64,000 nucleotides of DNA from Actinomyces urinae (GTDB lineage: Bacteria; Actinomycetota; Actinomycetes; Actinomycetales; Actinomycetaceae), in NCBI RefSeq assembly GCF_900119695.1, contig NZ_LT632547.1, positions 930,001 to 994,000 on the forward strand. The letters run 5' to 3'. Made by a program: the position numbers and the translations under genes. The number at the start of each line of letters is the position of its first letter. Position 1 is the first letter of the stretch. Below are positions 46,658-54,900 of this stretch, one piece after another. The notes beneath the pieces are model-generated. The model was not told where the DNA came from. It saw only the letters and a list, made by a program, of their open reading frames with translations, and did not search any database.

Positions 46658-47361
46658 CGCGCGCCCTCCTCATCGGCCGGCTCATCCTGTGTCACACCCG
46701 CAACCACCAGCGGCCCCGGACCGAGCCGCTCCGCCCTCTTCCATGGGAACAGCAACCAACCAGCCAACACCGTCAGAGCATCCAACGCAAGCGCCAGCAC
46801 AATCGTGAGCAGCAAACCCGTCACGACCTCGGCAATGATTCCACGCTGAAAACCATCCGTAAACAGCGTGCCGATACTTTGGATACCAATCACTGCGCCA
46901 ACCGTCACCAAACTGACCGTGTTCACCACAACCACGCGCAGGCCCGCAATGATAATCGAACCAGCAAGCGGCAACTCGATGCGCCAAAACTTCTGCCACG
47001 GTGAATAGCCCATTGCCGTAGCGCTACCCAACGCTTCTTGCGGCACCGCCGCAAACGCGTCCGCAGCCGTGCGTTGCAACAGGGCAACGCCGTAGATACT
47101 CAAAACAATCACAACTGCTACCGCAGAGCGGATCGAAACGCCTGTAATCGCCGGAATCACAATAAACATTGGTAAAGACGGCACCGCGTAAATCACGCTG
47201 ATTAACGCAATTAAAGCCTCGCGCGTCAGCTTGTGGCGATTAACGAGCCAGCCCACCGGCACCGCGATCAGCACACTAACCAAAATCGCGCTCACCGACA
47301 GCCACAGATGAAGCCACACTAGCTGCGCAATCCACTGCGCGTTGTTAGCCACCCAAGTCAT
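46654..47361 (-). CDS. Glycine betaine/choline-type ABC permease (OpuCB/ProW family), first
   Basis: The 235-residue membrane protein has VPSLPMFIVIPAITGVSIRS and the docking loop ALGSATAMGYSPWQKFWRIE. It overlaps the ATPase stop by four bases and the next permease start by four bases. Confidence 0.9.
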   Translation of the reverse strand: MTWVANNAQWIAQLVWLHLWLSVSAILVSVLIAVPVGWLVNRHKLTREALIALISVIYAVPSLPMFIVIPAITGVSIRSAVAVVIVLSIYGVALLQRTAADAFAAVPQEALGSATAMGYSPWQKFWRIELPLAGSIIIAGLRVVVVNTVSLVTVGAVIGIQSIGTLFTDGFQRGIIAEVVTGLLLTIVLALALDALTVLAGWLLFPWKRAERLGPGPLVVAGVTQDEPADEEGAR

Positions 47362-48161
47362 TCAAGCGCCCCAAGTAGCCGGCCCGTAGCGTCCTCTACA
47401 ATCCGCGAATCACCCCGCACACGCAACCTGCGCGCACCGGACGTGAGGCCAATAAATGATGCGACAAAATCACTAGCCGGATTCGTCAGCAACTCGTCGG
47501 GGGTACCCCGCTGAGCTATTTGCCCGCCCGAGCCCAGCACGATCACATCATCAGCCAGCGTGAACGCCTCGTCAATATCGTGGGTTACGAACAAAACCGT
47601 TTTACCGAGCTCGCGTTGCAACCGCAAAACCTCATCTTGTAACTCGCGACGCACAATCGGATCAACCGCAGAAAACGGCTCATCCATTAGCAAAATATCG
47701 GGATCGGCGGCCAGCGCTCTGGCCACCCCCACGCGCTGCTGCTGCCCGCCCGAGAGTTGCGCCGGATAGCGATTAGCCAACTGCTGCTCTAGCCCCATCA
47801 GATCCATCAGTTCACGGGAGCGCTCATACGCCTTAGAACGGGGCACTCCGTTAAGAATTGGAACCGTTGAAATGTTGTCGATGATCGTACGATGCGGCAA
47901 CAAACCACCCGCCTGCATCACGTAACCGATAGAGCGACGCAACTTAACCGGATTAACCGTAGCCACGTCAACGCCATCGATAAGAACCCGCCCCCTCGTA
48001 GGCTCAATCATGCGATTGACCATTGACAACAGGGTGGACTTACCCGATCCTGATGACCCTACAAGCACCGTGGTTGAATGACTAGGCACAGTAAAAGACA
48101 CGTTAACAACGGCCTGCGTGCCCCCGGGATAGGTTTTTGACACATCGTCGAACTCGATCAT
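47358..48161 (-). CDS. Glycine betaine/choline-type ABC ATPase (OpuCA/ProV family)
   Basis: The 267-residue ATPase has Walker A GSSGSGKSTLLSMVNRM, the family-typical IGYVMQAGGLLPHRTI, signature [16 protein letters not shown] and Walker [15 protein letters not shown]. It lacks the C-terminal CBS tandem of OpuCA, so ionic-strength sensing of that kind is not expected. The ATG at 48161 with AGGAG upstream is preferred over a longer frame. It is the first gene of the operon. Confidence 0.92.
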   Translation of the reverse strand: MIEFDDVSKTYPGGTQAVVNVSFTVPSHSTTVLVGSSGSGKSTLLSMVNRMIEPTRGRVLIDGVDVATVNPVKLRRSIGYVMQAGGLLPHRTIIDNISTVPILNGVPRSKAYERSRELMDLMGLEQQLANRYPAQLSGGQQQRVGVARALAADPDILLMDEPFSAVDPIVRRELQDEVLRLQRELGKTVLFVTHDIDEAFTLADDVIVLGSGGQIAQRGTPDELLTNPASDFVASFIGLTSGARRLRVRGDSRIVEDATGRLLGALE

Positions 48162-48266
48162 CGGTTCTCCTAGCTTCGCCTCCTCCAATCGTATGTAAAA
48201 CCACGCCGGACCCCGACGCTGAATCAGACAAACCAAGCGGTAAAGCGCCCAAAGTCACATATAAAT

Positions 48267-48298
48267 ATCCCGAGGACGCCGCAGGGCATCCTCGGGAT
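48267..48298 (-). terminator. Hairpin terminator of ppk
   Basis: A perfect 10-base stem (ATCCCGAGGA and its complement) with a 12-base loop lies 24 bases after the ppk stop. The minus-strand flank ATTTATATG is U-rich. Confidence 0.72.
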
Positions 48299-48321
48299 TG
48301 CCAATAATGCGGATCTGGCCG

Positions 48322-50586
48322 CTAGAAAACCTTCCTGCCCTTCACCCGGGAGGAAGCGTTCTCCATCAGCAACTGCTGAATATCAGTGAGCTTGCGGCCC
48401 TTCTTGCCGTGCGTGTGACGAACCCAAGAGCCATCCGCGCGCAAATACCACGACGTCACATCGGCAGAGGCTTCCGTGCGTAGCAACTTAGACAGGTACG
48501 CAATCTGGCCCTCGTCCGTAATACGCACCAGGGCCTCCACGCGCCTATCCAAGTTGCGATGCATGAGGTCGGCCGAGCCGATCCACACCTCTTCACTGCC
48601 CTCCGGTCCGAAGCAATAAATGCGTGAATGCTCCAGGTAGCGGCCAAGAATGGAGCGAACCCGGATGTTTTCCGACAGCCCCTTCACTCCCGCGCGAATC
48701 CCACAAATACCACGCACAACCAGATCGACGGGCACGCCCGCCCTTGAGGCCCGATACAACGCGTCAATCACGGCCTCGTCAACAATCGAGTTCACTTTGA
48801 TACCGATGTAGGCTTCCTCGCCGCGCTTCTTGCGCTCAATCTGTTCATCGATGCGTTCAATCAGGCCCGAGCGGATCGACATTGGGGCAACCAGCAGGCG
48901 GTGGAACGTGGTACGCGGAGCGTAACCGGACAGCTGGTTGAACAAGCGCGTGAGGTCCTGACCAACTTCGCGGTCGCAGGTTAGCAGGCCCAGGTCCTCA
49001 TATCCGCGAGCCGTCTTGGGGTGATAGTTGCCCGTGCCCACGTGGCAGTAACGGCGCAAACCATCGGATTCTTCACGAACAACCATGGACAACTTGCAGT
49101 GCGTCTTCAGACCAACCATTCCGTAAACCACATGCACACCCGCACGTTCGAGCTTGCGCGCCCACGAAATGTTCGCTTCCTCATCGAAACGCGCCTTGAT
49201 CTCCACGATAGCCACAACCTGTTTACCGGCGTGCGCAGCATCGATTAGGGCCTTCACAATCGGGGAATCACCCGACGTGCGGTACAGGGTTTGCTTAATC
49301 GCCAAAACCTTCGGGTCGGCCGCAGCGGTAGCCACAAAATGCTGCACCGACGTTGCGAACGAATCATACGGGTGGTGCAAAAGCACATCGTGGTTGCGGA
49401 TGGATGAGAAGATATCCCCCGCCCTAGCCGACTCATACTCCGCCAAGCCCTTCGGCGTTACCGGCACGTACTTGGGGTACTTCAAATGCGGCAAGTCCAA
49501 ATCATGCAGGTCGTTAAGCGCCGTCAGATCAAGCGGCTCTGGCAAGCGCAGCACATCCTGCTCTGAGATTTCCAACCGATCGATCAAGAAATCCAGCACC
49601 GTCTGCGAAATGTCCTCCGCCACCTCCAGGCGCACCACCGGACCAAAACGACGTCGAAGTAGTTCTTGTTCCATCGCGGTTAGCAGGTTCTCCGCGTCAT
49701 CCTCTTCGACTTCCAAATCCTCATTACGAGTCACGCGGAACGCGTGTGATTCCAGCACCTTCATGCCGGGGAAGAGCGTATCCAAATGCGCGGCAATGAT
49801 CTCTTCGAGGGGAACAAAGTTTGTGCCCGCCTTCGTGGCCGCGAGATCTTCCGTAGCTACGCCCTCAAAATCGGGCATAACAGACTCGACATTAACCAGG
49901 CGCGGCAGGGACTGCGGGACCTTAACCCGCGCGAAATACGTCTTATCCGTGGCCTCGTTCAGAACCACAACAGCAAGGTTCAAAGATAGGCCCGAAATGT
50001 ATGGGAACGGGTGCGAGGGGTCAACCGCGAGCGGTGTCAACACGGGAAAAACACGCTTTTGGAAGTATTTCGACAAGGCGTCTTGCTGCGCGGAATCAAG
50101 TTCACTCCAGGAACGCAGATGCAGACCTTCTTCATGGAGGAGGGGCAGGAGGTCCTCGTGGAACGACTTCACTTGGCGCGCTGTAAGCTCACGCGTCAGC
50201 TGTGTAATACCGTCCAGGATCTGGCGTGGGGTTAGACCTGATGCCGCGACCTTTGCGATGCCTGCCGCGATGCGGCGCTTCAAACCGGCAACACGCACCA
50301 TGTAAAACTCGTCTAAGTTCGACGAAAAAATCGTGGAAAACCAGGCACGCTCAAGTAGTGGGAGTTCGGTATCTTCAGACTGTTCGAGGACGCGGCGGTT
50401 GAAGCTCATCCACGAAAGCTCGCGGTCGGCAAACCTCTCTTTTGGTAGCTCATCTACAGCTTCTGGAGCCTTCTTTTTGACGAGCAGGAACATGTCCTTT
50501 TGCTCTGCAGATGCGAAAGGCGCGCCAGCCTGGTCCGTGTTTTCAAGGGCCTGCGGCTGCCTGCTGGGCGTAGTATTTTCAGCCAT
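48322..50586 (-). CDS. ppk: Polyphosphate kinase 1
   Basis: The 754-residue protein is full length for Ppk1. It has the N-terminal [18 protein letters not shown], the core [20 protein letters not shown], and [20 protein letters not shown] with the autophosphorylated His, followed by two further core blocks. It makes inorganic polyphosphate reversibly from ATP. It lies in a region rich in phosphate genes (pit, pst, mutT1). It has an ATG start and an upstream gene of unknown function 41 bases away on the same strand. Confidence 0.96.
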   Translation of the reverse strand: MAENTTPSRQPQALENTDQAGAPFASAEQKDMFLLVKKKAPEAVDELPKERFADRELSWMSFNRRVLEQSEDTELPLLERAWFSTIFSSNLDEFYMVRVAGLKRRIAAGIAKVAASGLTPRQILDGITQLTRELTARQVKSFHEDLLPLLHEEGLHLRSWSELDSAQQDALSKYFQKRVFPVLTPLAVDPSHPFPYISGLSLNLAVVVLNEATDKTYFARVKVPQSLPRLVNVESVMPDFEGVATEDLAATKAGTNFVPLEEIIAAHLDTLFPGMKVLESHAFRVTRNEDLEVEEDDAENLLTAMEQELLRRRFGPVVRLEVAEDISQTVLDFLIDRLEISEQDVLRLPEPLDLTALNDLHDLDLPHLKYPKYVPVTPKGLAEYESARAGDIFSSIRNHDVLLHHPYDSFATSVQHFVATAAADPKVLAIKQTLYRTSGDSPIVKALIDAAHAGKQVVAIVEIKARFDEEANISWARKLERAGVHVVYGMVGLKTHCKLSMVVREESDGLRRYCHVGTGNYHPKTARGYEDLGLLTCDREVGQDLTRLFNQLSGYAPRTTFHRLLVAPMSIRSGLIERIDEQIERKKRGEEAYIGIKVNSIVDEAVIDALYRASRAGVPVDLVVRGICGIRAGVKGLSENIRVRSILGRYLEHSRIYCFGPEGSEEVWIGSADLMHRNLDRRVEALVRITDEGQIAYLSKLLRTEASADVTSWYLRADGSWVRHTHGKKGRKLTDIQQLLMENASSRVKGRKVF

Positions 50587-50627
50587 CGTTTCTCGATCTC
50601 ACTTTTCTATTCAAAGCCCAAGGGGCA

Positions 50628-51263
50628 TCAGATTAGCCGGCCATTTTCAGATCTTATCGCCGCTTCATCTAGTTCTTTAGCGGTTTCAACCAGGGCGCGA
50701 GCACGGCGAGTTACCATATTCGCAAGCCTGTCTTTGTCCGTACGAATCCAGGTGGTACCAAATGTGGCACCCGATGCGAGGATCCTCATCGCCAGAGCCG
50801 CGTCGCGCAAGAGCTTAGACAAATCTGTGCATCCGGATCCCGTCATCAGCTTATTCAGTCGTTCAAAAAACTCGGCGTCATCCGGAGTTTGCGGTCGAGG
50901 ATTCGTATCATCCACTCCTGCGGTAAACGGCGCGTTCAGGCCCTCCACGAACCTCTCGTGTACTTTGATTGAGTCGCGCTGATACCACTCGTTCAACAAA
51001 TACAGACGCCACAGCGCGCCTGGGAGTGTGAACGCAGGGCTGCGTTCCCATAGGTCAGAAACTATGTCCACACCCTCTTCTTGGATTGCCGCAACCAGTT
51101 TCCGCACCGCGTTGTCACCAAACTCGTCATCAGCGAGGCCCAGCAGGGCACGCGCTGAAGTCATTGCTACCAAAGCCGCAGCTGCCGGATCTGAATCACC
51201 TTCGATCTTCTCAGCGTCCTCAAAACTAAGCATTGCGGGACGGTGGAACCTTGGCTGACTCAT
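50628..51263 (-). CDS. Conserved hypothetical protein upstream of ppk
   Basis: The 211-residue protein is helical, acidic and cytoplasmic. It has no motif that I can name; distinctive segments are LPGALWRLYLLNEWYQRDS and LRDAALAMRILASGATFGTT. The ATG at 51263 lies nine bases after GGAG, and the earlier in-frame ATG at 51272 abuts it, so the later start is preferred. It is 41 bases before ppk on the same strand and may be co-transcribed with it. Confidence 0.65.
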   Translation of the reverse strand: MSQPRFHRPAMLSFEDAEKIEGDSDPAAAALVAMTSARALLGLADDEFGDNAVRKLVAAIQEEGVDIVSDLWERSPAFTLPGALWRLYLLNEWYQRDSIKVHERFVEGLNAPFTAGVDDTNPRPQTPDDAEFFERLNKLMTGSGCTDLSKLLRDAALAMRILASGATFGTTWIRTDKDRLANMVTRRARALVETAKELDEAAIRSENGRLI

Positions 51264-51306
51264 TGAACTCATCTCCTAACACTTGCAGTCTAAATTATGC
51301 GAGGAG

Positions 51307-51897
51307 TTATTCGCTGACCACTGCGGTGGCGCGGATGATTTCAAACTGCACGCCAGACAGCGAGGGGGTGTACAACGTTAGGTCCCAATCATCCCCACTG
51401 CTCAGCTTTGATACATCTGCGGCAGGAATGGACTCTGCGGTGAGCACCCGGTAACTGTACTGTTCGCCTGTAACAGCCGTAAACCTGATTTGGGCACCGT
51501 CTTGTAGGGAGGTAAGGCCGCTAAAGCCCGGCAAGTAGCTCGACACCCCTATTATTAGGGTTCCATTGTTTGCAGCGCCGGCATACACCCCCGGAAACTT
51601 GGCCGTTTTGTCCATTGCGCTTAGCACCGGGAAGTCACGGCCATAATCCGAAATAGTCAGCACACCAACCACGTCTTGCCCGCGAATATTCAACCCGGGC
51701 ATGGCAGGGGTGTTTTCATTATTAACCACTGCAGGTTTAGGGTCGGGCATGATCTTCAGAGCTTGCTCCGCCAGAGCGTGCGAGTTGCGCGCGCCCCCAG
51801 GCGCGAGCAACCACACAAGTGCCCCTACGGCCACTCCAACGATTAGCAGGCCGAGAGCCGTTAAAACTCTGCCTCTTTTTCGGCCCTTCGGTGTCAT
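51307..51897 (-). CDS. Degenerate sortase-like protein lacking all catalytic residues
   Basis: The 196-residue protein has one N-terminal membrane helix (residues 11-32) and an extracellular domain. Its order follows sortases: VVGVLTISDYGRDFPVL, FPGVYAGAANNGTLIIGVSS, GLTSLQDGAQIRF, then LTLYTPSLSG near the end. Against the class C sortase of the same operon, the His of TGHRG is Val (118), the Cys of LVTCTP is Tyr (166) and the active-site Arg region reads FEII with Glu (176). It therefore should not transpeptidate. It is the last gene of the pilus operon, nine bases after the giant pilus protein, so a structural or chaperone role in pilus assembly is plausible. Confidence 0.72.
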   Translation of the reverse strand: MTPKGRKRGRVLTALGLLIVGVAVGALVWLLAPGGARNSHALAEQALKIMPDPKPAVVNNENTPAMPGLNIRGQDVVGVLTISDYGRDFPVLSAMDKTAKFPGVYAGAANNGTLIIGVSSYLPGFSGLTSLQDGAQIRFTAVTGEQYSYRVLTAESIPAADVSKLSSGDDWDLTLYTPSLSGVQFEIIRATAVVSE

Positions 51898-51905
51898 ACT
51901 AATCG

Positions 51906-54900
51906 TTATGAGCGCCTACGCAGCGCGAGCCCACCTAGTGCCGCAGCCATGGTTAGCGCACCGAGCAAATACACTACGTACACGCCAACGCCACCAGTTT
52001 TTGGAAGCTCAGTTGCGGCTGGCCCCGTAACCTTTACGCCCACCTTCAAAGGAATAGATGAAAGGTTCAGATCGCTACCTGGTGCCTGGTAGTTGTAGCC
52101 GAACGTTGACCACGCTATCTCGTCAGGATTAACTTCAGCAGGCTTGGCAACATTCGCGTCAAAAGACAGCGCCAGAGTCGATTCCCCACCGAACGAGAAA
52201 TCCGAATCTTGAGCCGTTTCGTTCAGCACAAGACGGATAGATCTTGATTTCTCAGTACGTGTAGTGCTCCAGTTGGCAGTTGCATCACCTGCCCAATCCG
52301 CAGCAGTGAACGCTTCCGGTTCCTGCTGATCCGAGTATTCGATTCGGTAAGCACTTGCCGGTAGCACCTTGCGAGTGCCGTCCTTGCTAACTACCTCAAC
52401 CTTCAAGTTCAATTTGTCAGCGAAGCGAACTGGGAAGGCGGAGTTTCTTTCCGGAGCCGAAGCGAACGTGTAGTTATCGCCCACATACGGCAAGTTAGAA
52501 ATCATCGTGATCCGCTTAACCGGGTCCGACTTGTTGTTCTTAACTTCCATCGAGTAGCGGAAAGTCGAGGACGCGTCTTTAAGGGTAATGTAATTCGGCG
52601 ACGACGTGGACGTCGCTGCATTCGCAGGATCCGAGACCTCTTCCACCCGTTCGATAGAAGACGTAAATGCATCGCTGCCAATCGGAATCATGGCTTCAGC
52701 CTTGATGGTCTTCAGCCCTTTGGCAGTGTGGTTACTTCCAGTGTTGCCGCTCCAGTTAGCATTGTAGAAGTCGTCAGCGAGCTTCAAGTCAATCTCGGTG
52801 TTCTCACCTCTCTTGACTTGCTTCGGATCATAATCTTGCCGCTCCAACAGAGTGAAGAAAGCAGTATTGAAAGCAGCCGGATAGTCGCCAGATTGCTTTG
52901 GATTCTTCGTAGAGAATTCCATGGTCAGCGACTCACCCGATTTGATGGGCACGCCGCCTACGGCATATCCCAGGGATCCGATTTTCGGAGAATCCTTGTC
53001 GGCACGCAAGTCGAACCTGATGCGGCCATCGGAAGTGGATGTCAGCGACAGGTGGAAGATTGCTTGCTGGCCTCCTCGCGACATTATCGCCACCGGATCA
53101 CCGTCAACTACGAGTTTCTTCGGTCCCACGCTCCAAGCCAGATTCGCAGCCGTAATTTGGACGGCAGTAGGCTTGCCATCTTGCAGCGTCCAATCACCGA
53201 ATGTGAAAAGCGCCTTGCTACTTCCGTCGGTGAAGCGCGTACTACCCACCGAAAGCTTGACCTCGCCTGTAGGTAGATAGTTCGGATCCCAAAGATCTGA
53301 GACTACGTAGCCCTCGATGGTCTCCTTGGCATCATTAAACGCCTTGATCTGCCAGTGCAAGGTATCTGCGTAAGCCGCGTGGGTGGGATCCGCAGTTCGT
53401 TCTCCGCCCGTGGATGTCTTGGCGACAATGGATTTTTCGATACCCGGAACCGGCTTGTCTCGCGTCAAACTGACGTTAGAGGCCAGCCACTGTTCGGTAC
53501 CCGGCTTAGGCGAAAAGCCCTTATCTGAAGCCTTTTCGTTATCCCAAATGAAACGTTCGCCGTCGTTTAGAACCTGGTCACCCTGCTCAATAGACTTGAT
53601 GGAGGTGTCCGGATTTACGCTCACGCCCTGCCCGGTCACGTCGTCATAAGGCATTGCAACATTATTGACAGCAAAATCATCCGGGGCATTAGGCCCAACC
53701 AGCACGATGTAGGAGAATGCGAGCAGCTCATTTGGATTCAAATAGAACTGCTGCCTCTCCTCGTCGTACGCGAGGTTGCCCTTCTGTCCATCATCTCCAT
53801 TGGATACCTTGAAAATGATCTTCGAAGGGTTGGTGGCATCTGCTAACGCAGTAATGGTAGCGTTCTTCGGTTCCGCACCATCGACGGCGATAGGAACGTC
53901 AGAGCTCTTGGCTTGCCAGGTGCGGAAGTTATCTACATTCGCAAGCCAAGCTTTGCCACCCGGGTTATAAAAACCATCCCCCTGAGTAAACTTATCCGTG
54001 GTTGGGAAGAACGCTCTATACGTCACGCCCTTGGGGAGCATGTCTTGAATGTCATTCAAATACAGACGCGAACCGCCGTCATTAAATAGCGACACGTAAT
54101 AGAGCGCGTAAGGACCGTTAAACGACTGTTTCCCTTCGGGATCTGTTGCCGAACGAGAATACACAGTGCGCGCAGCGCTATCGGAATTTGGGTCGAGCAT
54201 AATGCGCGGCCCATAACCGCCGCCGCCATTTACATAGTTATAACTGCCGGAGCCAAGATCGAAATTACCCGTACCAAGCACGCCTTTTTGTAGTGCGGCG
54301 TTAGCGGGCTTCCCATCCTCGCCGCTCTTGGTAACAAAGTGGCTGACGCCATCATTCATAGTCTTTACATGCCAATTGTTGTACAAAGTGTCTTTCAAAT
54401 ACTGAGAGACATAGGCTTCGCCGTCATCAGCATCAGGGAACTTCAACGTGATATAGGCGTAAACCTCGCCTTTCACGCTCAGTTTGAAATCATCACCCCA
54501 CACTATGTATTGCTGCGTGTCATCCCCGTCATTAGCGCCATTAGGAGGAGTCTGAGAGACACTCCAGTTCTGTCCACCCCGCACCGAAGTACCGTCGGAG
54601 AACTCCACGCTAATGTCATCCTTAGTCCACGGCTTACCCGGCAGCGACTTAGGAAGAGCATCGTAAACATCAGCACTGGTGAAGTCGATCGCAGTATCCC
54701 GAGAGTTCGCAACCGAGACGCGGTACGTAATAGATTCTCCTGGGCGTACCGGACTTTGTTTAACTAACTCATCCTCACCGGACGTACCGCCCCGCTTCGT
54801 GACGATGTTCTTGGTCACGTACTGACGTGAAACCGGATGACGAGTCTCTGCACTCGGTGGTTTACTGTTGCCTGCCGTGTTAATCACGTAGTGCTGTTTG

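Noticed and set aside
49154-50305. 383-codon open frame opposite ppk
   Set aside because: Antisense shadow of Ppk1; Ser/Arg-rich translation without domains.
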